Source: Harmonia axyridis (Eukaryota > Arthropoda > Insecta > Coleoptera > Coccinellidae). Taken from it: 64,000 nt of DNA. The stretch lies in NCBI RefSeq assembly GCF_914767665.1, contig NC_059501.1, positions 29,364,501 to 29,428,500 on the forward strand, in the 5' to 3' direction. The position numbers were made by a program, and so were the translations under genes. Below, piece by piece: positions 1 to 10,557 of the stretch; within the stretch, counting starts at the first letter, position 1, and each line of letters starts with the position of its first letter. The notes beneath the pieces were generated by a model that had not been told where the DNA came from, did no database searches, and saw only the letters and a list, made by a program, of their open reading frames with translations.

Positions 1-1280
1 TTTTCTCTACTCAGTACTTCTGGGAATTTCCTTTCTGTAAATCTGTACCTTGATCTGACCTGATGTAATATACCTTCTCATTTTTCTCCAACTAGTTTCT
101 TGTTGATATTAAGAATTTCTTTAATGCTTCAGCCAACTCATCTTCTGTTTTAATGATTATGCTTTAGCAAGTCTCCAATAGTCTTCTATGTAGACATGAA
201 TTAATCTTTACTGACCTGGATGAGATGGTGGTTTAATAAGTCCCATCGTGTCAGTGTGTGTCAATTCGTTGTTTCTCAGCTCTCATTCTGTCTCTTTAAA
301 GTGTAATTTCTCGATTGTCGATATGATACATACTTCACGTTCTAAGTTTTGGATTGATTTCAAGTTATCGATCTAAATTACCTCTCTACTGATATGACTG
401 CAATCCCAATATTTTCTTGTTGCTCAGATTGTGTTGCATCTGTTTTGTCAGTTGATACTTGTGAACTTTCTTTTTAGGTGAAAAGATGAGATTATATTAC
501 TTCTCCCTCCCAATCGCAGATTCCGGTTCTCCCTCCGAACCTAATAACTCGTTATTGGAGTGTGTCTGCGATTGCAAGCACATCTCATCTTCTTCGCTTA
601 TCGTTGCTTGACTCTCTAAAACAATCTCATGATTAATCTTATTGTAAACACTTAGGATTTGGAATTGTCCTCTAAAACAATTTCATTATTAACCTCATTA
701 TAAACTCTTAGGACCTGTTCTCTAAAACAAATTCATTATTAATCTTATTGTAAACTTTTAGGACTTGGACATCTAAGTAAATATTGAACCCAGAGTCTGC
801 GAGTTTATGTAAGGGAAGTAAATTCTCAGAAATCTCTTTCTCTGCAAATACGTTTTGCAACTTCTTAGTATTCTCATCTATAGAATCTAAATATAAGATT
901 AACTCACCCTTACCATCGATTACAATGACTGCTTTCTCGTTTTATTCGCTCTCTATACTCATATTTTGACATCTCTCAAAGTTTCTCAAAATCAGACAAT
1001 CATTTACGATATGGTCTGTTGCTACAGAATCTGCAAAGAAGTTAATGATTGGATCAAGTTTACCTGTTTTAGTTTCTCTATGCTTTATACTTCCAACCCT
1101 TCTTGCCTTGGAGCGACCCTCTTTGTTGAATCTCTTACTCTCTCTCATTCTTCTCTGGTCTACGTGGCTTCGTTCTTAGTGTTGAGACGTGGCTTGTTCA
1201 TCCTACCTCTACTCGATCCTCTAAATTGAACGTTTCGTTCATGCCACCATTGTTAATTCAATCCTCTTACTTGATTGTCC
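1..1280 (-). pseudogene. copia pol: protease and integrase remnant
   Basis: The protease is visible at about 950-1100 as FFADSVATDHIVND, the copia D-S-G-A-T-D-H motif with the catalytic Gly changed to Val. The integrase core lies at about 1-300, with HTLTRWDLLNHH and YIRSDQGTDLQ in different frames; the latter matches the second catalytic Asp context of copia integrases (SDQGTEF). Frame changes and stops interrupt the stretch, so no functional enzyme is encoded. The part between protease and integrase contains a threefold in-phase duplication at 613-775. Family identification is firm; exact frame joints are not. Confidence 0.78.
613..775 (-). repeat. 3-copy tandem repeat inside copia pol
   Basis: Three imperfect copies of about 54 bp, each containing CTCTAAAACAA then ATTATTAATCTTATTGTAAAC-like sequence. 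On the minus strand each encodes a variant of LKVYNKINNEFVLE, so it is a duplication of a coding segment. Confidence 0.75.
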
Positions 1281-2522
1281 CACAACCGAAACAGAGTCAC
1301 TTACTTACTCTGTTGCACAAATTTGAATCGGTTGACCAGTGTCTCTCTTTGTTACACCGGAAGCATTTTAATTTATGTACCCGTTGAAATTTTGGAGTCT
1401 CCTCTTCAATTTCAGACCTCTTCTCAACCTCTAATCTCTCTGATCTCGTCTGAATTACCTTCTTGGTTTGGGGTCTGTCTCCTGGTCAGATCTGCATCTC
1501 GTAACTCGGATATGACTGGTAATACAGCCTGATAAAGTGCAGATCTTATCTTTTTGAGCAGTTAGCTTAATCACACCTCGAAAGCTTCATACTCTCATAC
1601 TATCGAGTCGAATCTTTCACAGAAATCATCGACCGATTCGTATTTCTCCATTTTAATGGAGTACAAGTAAGCTCTTACCTGAAGTGAGAGTGTCGCATTT
1701 GACTTGCACTTCCTGGAGAACCTCAAACCTCTACTTACTTCAACAGGGTCTCGGATATTGAAAGTTTTCTTTTAATAATTCTCCTCAATTCTGTTTATGA
1801 TAATATCTCATACTCAACTACTTCTCTTGGATTTGTTAGCCTCTGAAAAAGTTTGGTTACTCGTACTTGGCTCTATGATGTCCAACAAATCGTTTGTCAA
1901 AAAGCTCTGATCATAGACTGTCCATCCAGATCTTAAAATTTGAATTCTGCTCTGCAACATAGATTAATTTTTAAATACCTGGGTTTTCTAATATTCTAGA
2001 ATTTAACCCCTAAAATTATTCTCTTAACTCCAATCACCTCTGTGAAATGAATTAATTTTTATTAAATACAGCTGGGTTTTCTCAAACTCTTAAATCTCTA
2101 AGATTTAATTTCAAAAATATTCTCATAACTCTAATTACCTCTGTAACATGAATAAATTTTTTATATACCTGGGTTTTCTCGCACTCTAATCTCTAATATT
2201 CTCTACTCTACTCTACTCTATTGTCGACAATTTCTACTCTCTCAAATCTCTAAATCTCTAATATCTCAAAAGGGGGTTTTGTGTAATGACTAAAATTTCT
2301 CTAGCATTTCTCATCTCTCTTACGTATCACTCGTTGATACTGCTCTAGTCAGCTAAAATCAAGGAAATGGGCAATTATTAATTGCATGAAAAACTTACAT
2401 TGGTTCTGACAATTCTCTCTTTCCTCGTAATGCATGAAACCTATATCTTCTGCACTTACGGAAATGGTGGAATCGCTATGATAATCCACCAATGGTTTTC
2501 CTTGATTTCCTTTGGCTGCCAT
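1279..2522 (-). pseudogene. copia gag remnant with zinc knuckle
   Basis: A possible start codon at 2522-2520 opens a reading frame beginning MAAKGNQGKPLVDYHSDS. The best conserved gag stretch is at about 1600-1700: SIKMEKYESVDDFCERFDSI, typical of the UBN2/DUF4219-type gag of copia elements. At 1279-1293 the sequence encodes CFGCG, the first half of a CCHC knuckle. The continuity between the 2522 start and the later gag is broken by a tandem array at 1937-2200 and by stops, so the start is a guess. It would form the particle shell and bind RNA if intact. Confidence 0.6.
1937..2200. repeat. about 100-bp tandem repeat, 3 copies, inside gag
   Basis: Three degenerate units, each with a 'CTCTGNAACAT(G)A' start, ATTAATTTTTA, then CTGGGTTTTCT and an ATTCTCNTAACTC segment. 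Beyond it, 2195-2275 collapses into (TCTAC)n- and CTCTAA-like simple sequence. Confidence 0.65.
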
Positions 2523-3369
2523 CTATTTCAGGATTTATGAAACAAAATATTTATATTATGTATCTTAAGATTTTTGTGCATTATATGCTCTCTTAGTACA
2601 TCTACTACCAGGTATAAGATATAAAATTTTGTTTCGTGCTTCTGAATTGCCTCAGACGCACAGCAATCTGATACAATCCGAAACGGAATTATCAAGTTTT
2701 CAAATATCACCACCTCATATTTGTAAACCTTACTACAAAAGCGGTATCACGCACTGCAATGAAAACCTGTTGAGTTAGGTATGGCCATTTTACAAATACG
2801 GGATGAATACTTGAATCCTATAATATCCCTAGCTTACAAACAAACAACACAGCACAGCAAGCATTGTATGAAAGAAGCCCTGAAATAATAGTTATCACTA
2901 ATCTTACCATACTGCAGTTTTTGTAGTTTAGTGAAATAAACAATTCCCCAAATTTTTCATCAATATATATAGTCTCAAAATATCTCAATCTCTGGATTAT
3001 GTTTATGGAATGTGAAACATCCAATTTTACATGCTCCAAGCAATGTATGTAGAATCTTCAAATCTACATGCTCCAATTCTCTAGGTGTGGTATGTAAATT
3101 CTATAAAATTATCCAGTCTAAAACAGAAAGTATGTTAGCACAATTTCTAAAGTTTACATAATCTCAGGCTCTGAAAGGTTTAAATAAACACTCTGAAATT
3201 TCCTCATGTAAGCCTCTTGAATGATGTATGTACATCTCTCAAATTATGGCTCTGAAAAATACTCTAAATTCACATAATATTACTTTCTCAAATGATGAAT
3301 GTGAAATCTCTAAATTTACAAACATCTAAATCAATTTGATACAATGAGTATGCAAAATCTACATCTGCA

Positions 3370-3668
3370 TAATCTAAATCTATAAAACATGTGTATATTA
3401 AAATATCTCATTTCTCTAATCTGAATCTCTCATTTAAATCTATAAAACTTGTGTATAGCAAAATATCTCGTTTCTCTAATCTGAATCTTAATCATCTAAA
3501 TCTATAAAACATGTGTATAGCACAATATCTCGTTTCTCTAAACTGAATCTTAATCATCTAAATCTATAAAACATGTGTATAGCAAAATATCTCATTTCTC
3601 TAAACTGAATCTTAATCATCTAAATCTATAAAACATGTGTATATTAAAATATCTCGTTTCTCTAAACA
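3370..3668. repeat. 62-bp minisatellite, 5 copies, in copia leader
   Basis: Units start at 3376, 3436, 3498, 3560 and 3622 with AAATCTATAAAACATGTGTA, followed by an AAAATATCTCNTTTCTCTAA segment and CTGAATCTTAATCATCT. The period is 60-62 bp and the later units are nearly identical, which indicates recent expansion. Related but more diverged words continue upstream to about 3040. Confidence 0.85.
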
Positions 3669-3938
3669 TCAACTGTCAATAACCGTTAAGAATCAAAGTT
3701 GATTCCTTGTCTAATAGATAGGTAAACACATTAACCAAATATAGTATATACTGTATAACAGGAATTCTGTATTTCAGGAATGAATATGAAATAAATCATT
3801 TCCATTCACCGAACTAACTAAAATATCTCTAGCCTCATAATTAAGTTGAAATTCAACTTACCTCAATGTTTTTCTCGTTGTTTACACAACATATTTTCAG
3901 AATAAGTGTTTACCTTGTTGCGCAGTTTAAAGCGTGCA

Positions 3939-3952
3939 CTGAGCCTATAACC
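3939..3952 (-). promoter_or_regulatory. copia-type primer-binding site
   Basis: On the minus strand GGTTATAGGCTCAG follows the LTR end after three bases. Copia elements prime from a half-molecule of initiator tRNA-Met with the related site GGTTATGGGCCCAG; two transitions separate this copy from it. Confidence 0.75.
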
Positions 3953-3955
3953 TAT

Positions 3956-4340
3956 TGGATTATATATATTTGGGTTATATAAATACAGAGTATTCACTAA
4001 TACACATATAATGATATTAATCGTTTATTCTCAAGACAACTAACTCTAGTAAGTCTAAACTCTATCTCAAAAACAAGTACAGTTTATAAGACACAACGGA
4101 AGGACTTCAAAACCTAAGGTTATATCGTTGACGTTCGCTCTCGATCATCGAAGATCTATATTCTTGTTTTCTCTCTCGATGGCCCTCGATGGCCTCGCCA
4201 TGCGCAGACTCGTAGCGCCACCGTACGACCTGACATAATACTATCAAGTGTAGGGTTGGTTGTCTCTCTCGTAATCTGTTCGGATGAAGTAATATTCTAA
4301 CATTGTCTACATTGACTTCCGATCCTTTCAAATCTCAACA
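3956..4340 (-). repeat. Ty1/copia 5' LTR
   Basis: Minus-strand LTR of about 385 bp beginning TGTTGAG and ending ..CCA next to the primer-binding site. It carries a TATAAA word at 4088-4083 and an AATAAA polyadenylation word at 4029-4024, with spacing suited to U3-R-U5 organisation. The partner LTR is outside the window, so the ends rest on TG..CA and the primer site. Confidence 0.75.
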
Positions 4341-4359
4341 CATGTCAATTGTTAATATA

Positions 4360-4795
4360 ATATCAGTTGGATATAATGGAATCATTTGCAACATTATTAA
4401 TTCCCAATTTCTCTCAATTCTGGTGGTGTTGAATGCATTTAATGCATAATTATAAATGAAATATAGATAATTATATAATAATTTATAATTTATAATAATT
4501 AATGATATTTATATATAAATAATTATAAATTTTTTCAAAATTCGAAAAGTACGATTCAAATTTAAATTCTTTAATCGGTCAATTTTGTACAGTCACACCA
4601 ACTGCCAAGATACAATAAAAAAGTCACTAGGATGTATAATTTGAATTTTTCTTTGAATTTCGAAAATATTTCACAAAACTTGAGAAACTGAGAAAATATC
4701 GTTTAATTTTCATTGCAGAAGGCAATTCCAACACTCATATGTTTCACCCATTCTGCAGCTTGTTTCAGAATGTACTATTGAGGTAACATTTTATA
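4360..4795 (-). repeat. unassigned dispersed repeat, copy 1
   Basis: Over about 400 bp this stretch aligns with the reverse complement of 34930-35400. Shared blocks include TTTGCAACATTAT, CAGTCACACCAACT, AAAATATCGT and GGCAATTCCAACACTCAT. I do not recognise the family; no reading frame is conserved between the copies. Confidence 0.7.
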
Positions 4796-5500
4796 CACCT
4801 TTATCTACTCCTATTGAATTATATATTCATTATTCAACTGCTTTTTAGCAATTCATAGTATCTATTAATAAACAGCGTGAGTTATAATAACTCACTACTA
4901 TAACTCACTATAATAAATCGGAAAATATTAATCTGTGCTTCTATACTTCTCTTCTTCTATTCGATTGGCTGAAAGGGAATATTCCATTATTGTTATTGAG
5001 GGGAGGAATGTCCGAGGGAATGTCACTTTAATAATTTTGACGTTTTCAAATTAAGTTGATATCTAATTATTGTGAATGTTTTGCTGAAAACGATTAATTC
5101 AGATAGTGAAGATGAAATATTATATAGGTATATATTTCCAAAAGACGAACAGCTAATGTTACCATACAGATTTATTTACCCGAAAAAAATATAAAGGAGT
5201 TTGAAAAAATTTTTAAGATTGGTGTAGCAGTAAGATCATTAAGTCATCGTTTACAGGGAAGTTTTTTTGGTATATTTTAATGCATTTTATAGGCAACTAT
5301 TAAGGTTTTTCAATAAAGTTCAATGTCTGTACTCTGTATTGGATTCGAGCTAGCCGAAGCTAGTTCGATTGTGATTGGTGACACTAAGTTTCCATCTCTC
5401 TTGTACTCGGGATCGAGCACATATGTTTATTTCCCGTTCCTTCTGTCTATATTCTAAGTCTGTATTTTTTCTTAATATTCATTGATATAGTCGTAGATAA

Positions 5501-5630
5501 AGTATAGTATTCAACTTGCGGTAATGGTCATAACTCACTTGATGAATTACAGCACTCGCCTGCGGCTCGTGCTGCAAACTTCATCTGCGTGAGTTATGCC
5601 CTACATTACCGCTCGTTGAATAATATACTA
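5501..5630. repeat. 130-bp near-perfect palindrome
   Basis: The left arm runs TAGTATTCAACTTGCGGTAA.. to CACTCGCC, the spacer is TGC, and the right arm GGCTCGTG..TTACCGCTCGTTGAATAATA mirrors it. AACTCAC words of the same kind recur at 4873-4915, so the palindrome may be one end of a larger foldback element. No gene is evident around it. Confidence 0.75.
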
Positions 5631-5929
5631 TTACTATCTGTTACCTACCAAAGTAACCACAAACCAAACTCTATAGTTGCTGGTCGTGTGAAGGGCATGC
5701 ACAGAAAAACATTCGGAATTCATAAAATGACGAAGGTCTGGCCGTGGTGGGCTCTTGCCCTATAAGGAATCATTAGAAATTCTTCTAGTTTTGTGGGAAA
5801 TGAGTAATGAACCGCTAGTTCTCCTACTATACAAGAATCGCGAAAGTTCACAGTTCCTCAAAACTATCTATCCCATCCTAATCAGAACAGCGACAAACCC
5901 CGCTCCCTCATACCGAATCGAATTACGAA

Positions 5930-6310
5930 ATTCGCCAGCCGAATCTAATCACGTACAAGCCTCAATCCCGACCGAAATATCCCGCATTTCCATCAGGACA
6001 CCCCCATATCGTTGTGGCGTGTGTCGAAGGGAGCAGTCGTTACGCAGCTTGTCGCGGCGGCGGCGGCGAGAGAGGGTAGGGGGTTGACAGGACGACGGCG
6101 ATGCCGCCCCTCGGGCTACGTTCGATACCGGCTGCGCGTGCGCAGTGTTTTCACCGCCCCCGGCCAAGGAATGACGCCGCTGTCGGGAGGCACATTCTCT
6201 ATTTACGCAGCGGGTTATGGGAGATGCGCCCAATTACAAACGGGGTATTGTTTTCGAAGCGGAGGGTGAAGTTTTGCCCGTTTCTTTATTCTCGACTGCG
6301 TTCACGATAC
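5930..6310. other. GC-rich island, no gene identified
   Basis: A compositional island with (GCG)n-like runs near 6050-6075 and many CpGs inside AT-rich DNA. Short overlapping open frames occur on both strands, as expected from high GC, and none resembles a known protein. It could be a promoter or first exon of a gene I cannot see, or unique intergenic sequence. Confidence 0.4.
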
Positions 6311-6571
6311 GGAGATACTGGAACAATGAACAAATCAAGTATTTGTCGAAACATTTTCGTTCCTGTTGAATTGTATGGAAATTTAAGAGAACCTCTGATA
6401 TGCTGTCTGGAAGTTTTTGTGTAGTTGTTCCAAGAGAACTGCGACAGGAGGCATTCTAGATGATTCAATATACAAGGTTCCACCAACGTTTTATAGACTT
6501 TTCCTTCAACTTCAGGTGGCATTTTGCTCAAATGCCCATTATATTCGAATTTCCAGCCAGGGTTATATTCA

Positions 6572-6745
6572 GTTATAATATCACAAGAGCATAGACAATA
6601 TTCGATTATACACCGTTTCACGAGACGTAGTTCGCAAAACATCACGAGAGCGCAGTTCGCGAACTATGTCGAGTGGAGAGGTTCGTATAATCGAAATATA
6701 TTGTCTATGCTCGAGTGGTATTCATTACGATTATATAGTAATCGT
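6572..6745. mobile_element. palindromic MITE, copy 1
   Basis: The left arm has GAGCATAGACAATATTCGAT and the right arm has ATCGAAATATATTGTCTATGCTC-type sequence, which are reverse complements, with a second nested inverted pair (CTCGTGA/TCACGAG and TTCGCGAA). The right end continues into a small ATTACGATTATATAGTAATCG hairpin. Confidence 0.7.
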
Positions 6746-7423
6746 AAAGACCACGTCAAACCGAGGGAGAATGTAGATCAAAGGATAACCCACCTGCTAT
6801 GACAAAATTCTCATTATAAAAGTCTTACCGTTTTCGAGATATTTTTTTTTTTTGAAAATAATGAATTTTTGCCCCTTCCAATAGTTTTGCCCTTACGGTT
6901 AGTACAATTTTACATCTTTCTGGTTAATTTTTTTCAGTAAAATATTGCTGAAGAATGATTTCAACGTTTACATTAAAAACATCCTCCGAAAATTTTAAAG
7001 GGGGTCTATGAGAAATATTTTTATTGGAAATTTTGGTAGTGGATTATTTTGTTCATGAAGTTTAGCCCATCGTAGTGGACAAAAATGTACCGAGCTACTG
7101 CTGCACATTACACCAATAAATTGTCTATTTCATAGTGTTTTCAAAGAGGTATCACACAAGTCATTTGTTATTCAAAGAAAAAAGATATGGCTGTTTTTAT
7201 TCAACTGGGTAGGTACGTTTCTGACAAAATCAAGTTTGTCAATTCTGTTAAAAAATCTTCGATGTTGCATTACTTAGTGAACAATAGCAATTGTTTACGT
7301 GCGAAAATATTACTCGCATAATTATTCACCTCAACGAAATTCAATTTTGCCGGCAAATTTTGGAAAACATCATGCAGATCCAGATTTTTTTAATGAGATC
7401 ATTTGGAGCGACGAGTCTTCCTG

Positions 7424-7540
7424 TACCACTCGAGCTGCGCTCTCGTGATGTTTCGCGAATTTCGTCGAGTGAAGAGGTTCGTATAATCGAAATATATTGT
7501 CTATGCTCGAGTGGTATTCGTTACGATTATATAACGAATA
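7424..7540. mobile_element. palindromic MITE, copy 2 (half)
   Basis: Repeats the right half of the 6572-6745 element almost exactly, from CGCTCTCGTGATGTTTCGCG through TTGTCTATGCTCGAGTGG to ATTACGATTATATAACG-like sequence. The left arm is absent. Confidence 0.7.
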
Positions 7541-7699
7541 ATTGCAATAACCATAACCAAAGCACTGCATTTGGATAATTCAATGACATTTCACTGAGCT
7601 TGTCGTTTATTTTTTGGCGAACGTCCAGGAAAGTGGAAATGATCACAACATGTCAGGAGGCGAAACACCAAAACGATTATACCACGTCGTCAAGTAGTA

Positions 7700-8330
7700 A
7701 AGTACTTAAGAACCCATATGATGTAAACTGGAGATTGATGGAAAGATGGTGGAACAGGTGAGAGAGTTCACATACTTAGGAGCAGACATCACTAGCGACG
7801 GAGATCTAAAGCGGGAAGTAAGAAATCAGACAATGAAAGCGTCGAGGATATCAGGTTGTCTTCAGGATATTGTATGGCGCAATAAATATCTCAACATAAA
7901 CAGCTAAGTTAGAATATATTAGACAGCCATCCGACCCATCATTACTTATGCTACGGAGACAAGACCAGATACGGCAAGGACAACACAGATGATGAGTACG
8001 ACAGAGATGAGGATAATAAGGAGAATACATGGAAAGACATTACTGGACAGGGTGAGAAACGAGGAACTAAGGGAACAAAGCGGGATTCAAGACGTGGGAA
8101 AGTTTGTGAGGTAGAGGAGAAAATACTGAAATAAGCACATATAGAGAATGTCGGACAACAGACTGGTGAAAGAAGCAAGGCACAACAAACCCACGGGGAA
8201 GAGAACCCAGGGAAGACCACCGAAACGTTGGAAAGAATGCTGCACGTCTACGTCGGAAGAGGCTGATTAATTATTAACAGGCAGACGCCTACCTTTATGA
8301 ACTACCAGCTCATATAAGCAAGAAGAAGAA
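7700..8330 (+). mobile_element. RTE-type LINE, 5'-truncated, with 11-bp TSD
   Basis: The frame encodes the carboxy-terminal part of an endonuclease/reverse transcriptase: REFTYLGADITSDGDLKREV, then NKYLNINS, PIITYATETR, LLDRVRNEELREQSGIQDV and GRPPKRWKE. This order is characteristic of insect RTE-like LINEs. Several stops show it is inactive. The 3' end is the short repeat (AAG)n. The element is flanked by GTCAAGTAGTA at 7689-7699 and again at 8331-8341, an 11-bp target-site duplication that fixes both ends. Confidence 0.88.
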
Positions 8331-8355
8331 GTCAAGTAGTATATTCACTTATCAA

Positions 8356-8838
8356 TACGCCGTAACTAAGATGTCTGAAAACATGGTGTATGCACTAGTC
8401 AATTTTTGAATGCAATGACATTCGACCAAATTGAGAATATTAGTTTCATTTCGTGTCGGCACCGCAATGTCATACATTAATTAAAACCCAATCCTGGCCA
8501 ATCGAAAGCGAGGTGTAATCGAGTATGATCGTGCAAAGTTGTGAAACAAAACACAAAACGTTTACTAGAATGAATTCAAATATTTAAAATATAGAGAGAG
8601 TTTATTGATGTTCTTACAATTTCAAGAATTGCTCACACAGGTCCCAACTATAATGAAAGATACATAGGTACAAAATGTCACAAAACTCATAAAGAATAAA
8701 TAAAAATAATCTATCATCAATTGTTAATAGCGCTACCTACAGTTGACATAACGAAACTTAACTTATATTCTCAAAATTGGCAAAACAAAATCTAATCATT
8801 CCATTCACCAGGTTTTTAGACATCTTAGCCGTAACTAT
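8356..8838. mobile_element. MITE with about 27-bp inverted repeats
   Basis: Left TAAGATGTCTGAAAACATGG (8367 on) is mirrored at 8802-8828 by CACCAGGTTTTTAGACATCT. The interior is AT-rich and without coding potential. Superfamily unknown. Confidence 0.6.
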
Positions 8839-9639
8839 GGAGAATTTACGGTTTCTATTCATCCATCAGAACATGAGTTGTATAATCACTGATAGAGGAT
8901 TTGAAGCTCATCTACATACTAAACGTATGTAGATAGAGGGAGCATATATTATGTCATTTTCAGTAAGCAAATTTCGTCCCCAACATGAACTATCAAATTT
9001 CAAATGAAGCGCGCGGAAATAAAAACATATCAGTGTTACAATATTGCACTCAATTCGCGAGTTTCTCCACAAAGAACGCACTTCTTATGTCCAACGCACT
9101 TCTTATGTCCCATAGTGAATCAACATTTCATATTAACTCGAAATCTATTGAATTAATTTCTAAATATATCAGAAATTCAGAAAACAAACTTCAAACGCGC
9201 CAAACGACGTGAAACAACCGATGACACTAGGAGAGCAAAAGTTGCCAGACCTTGGATTTCAGCAGGTAGATACAGAAAATAATAAATATTCTACTTATTA
9301 TAAATTCGATAATTGGGGAAAATATCGGATTCCAAATATTCAAATTTGCATATTTAATCGGGAATCATTCAAATGAATATATTTCATTCAATATAATTTA
9401 CATTCATAACGATTTAGTAAAATTGTGGATTTGAAAATATGTCACAATCCGACAACGTGATATAACCATGTTGGAGACATGTGAAAATTGCGTATAATTC
9501 CTCTATGTTTATTACTCTATGATTCGAAGTCATTATCATCATTATCCATTCACTATATCTCTCAAATGTGCTAGGGATCGTGAAGCTCCTGAAACAGCCC
9601 ACCTCAAACTCCTTGGATTTCACATCTAATCAGATTTGA
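8839..9639. other. AT-rich intergenic stretch
   Basis: No gene or repeat recognised beyond a duplicated 17-bp word ACTTCTTATGTCC(A) at 9080-9108. Confidence 0.4.
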
Positions 9640-10076
9640 GTGAACTGAGCAAGAGGTAATCAAGAGCAATTTTCGATCTGAGAAGAATTGAACAGATAAC
9701 TGGCCAACAAGCTACGAAAACGGCGTTTGGAGTTTTCTATTCAGCTCTCTCATACGGTATATTTGGCTGGGGTGCCACGCATTATAATTGAGCACACTTG
9801 AATTATGGAATAATTGCTTGGGAAGGTTGTTCTGGTATTGAACGGATCTTTGTAACAAAAGTCAGCTATAAGAATCATTTACATTACTTTCACATCTTTA
9901 GATGCCTTTTCTTCTTGCACCAAAAAAGGCATGAAAAAGACAAGAAAATACAAATAATACCAAGCGTAGACTTCCATTACATTATCTCACACACTGTCTT
10001 ACACTCACTGAAAGGAATGTCGATTACATGTGCATCATATTTTTCAATAAGATACCTAAAGAATAACAAGCTATAG
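9640..10076 (+). pseudogene. LINE reverse transcriptase C-terminal fragment
   Basis: Frames contain RRIEQITGQQATKTAFGVFY, YGIFGWGATH and LNYGIIAWEGCSGIERIFVT, followed by short matches to the post-RT region. 'Y-G-I-x-x-W-G' plus 'I-E-R-I-F-x-x-Q-K' is the usual end of the RT domain in jockey/CR1-like LINEs. The Tyr-Gly-Ile-Trp segment appears twice in succession, so the copy has an internal duplication or is a chimaera of two fragments. Stops and frame changes make it non-functional. Confidence 0.6.
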
Positions 10077-10223
10077 ATCCTGGCGCCATAAGATGTAAGA
10101 TCTAAACGTTAATTGCTCCTTTGTTAGTATTTACTGTTATGGATCGTCTATATTGTTTTAAATTTTGGAATAGAATAAATTTGAAAGTTGATTTAAAATT
10201 TGATATTTGGATCCAATAACAAT

Positions 10224-10241
10224 TGGCGCCCAACGTGGGGC
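10224..10241 (+). promoter_or_regulatory. tRNA-Lys-type primer-binding site
   Basis: TGGCGCCCAACGTGGGGC is an 18-base site of the kind complementary to a lysine tRNA 3' end, used by many retroelements. A one-mismatch version sits on the minus strand at 28960-28943. Confidence 0.75.
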
Positions 10242-10296
10242 ACAATATTCTTATAACGGCATTGTTTTGAACACTTCAAATCAAATTGAATATTAA

Positions 10297-10557
10297 TACA
10301 TAATTATTGAAATCGTATCAGAAACCTATTTTAAAAATGAAAGTTGTAAAACGAAGATTAGAGAAAATGGGGAGCAAGAAAATGCAAGAGGAAATTTGGA
10401 AATTGTTGAAGAAAATAGAAATGAACCGAATCTTTTAGATTCAATAAATGCAATGAAAGATTTTGAGGAGGATATGAAAGTTCAATTAATATATCATGCG
10501 AAAAATTTGAAGGACAATTTGAAGAAAAAATGGAAGAAAATTAGGAAAATTCAATAA
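10297..10557 (+). pseudogene. gag-like fragment after primer site
   Basis: An open frame without a proper start encodes about 86 residues including RGNLEIVEENRNEPNLLDSI and a Lys-rich tail (NLKDNLKKKWKKI). It begins about 55 bases after the primer site, where gag starts in many LTR elements. It is strongly charged and likely helical. I infer gag from position only; there is no knuckle or capsid motif. Confidence 0.35.

Larger units (their letters stand above)
1..4340 (-). mobile_element. Ty1/copia LTR retrotransposon, 3' part off window
   Basis: Reading the minus strand from 4340 downward gives a 5' LTR, a primer-binding site matching the initiator-Met tRNA type used by copia, a long leader, a gag-like region, a CCHC-type zinc knuckle, an aspartic protease and part of the integrase, cut by the window edge. 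That gag-protease-integrase order is the Ty1/copia order. All frames carry stops and frameshifts, so the copy is dead. The element is swollen by at least three tandem-repeat arrays, in the leader, in gag and in pol. Reverse transcriptase, RNase H and the 3' LTR must lie left of the window. Confidence 0.85.

Noticed and set aside
5755..6424. Overlapping frames of 85-119 codons on both strands around the GC-rich island.
   Set aside because: High GC removes stop codons; no frame has recognisable homology.
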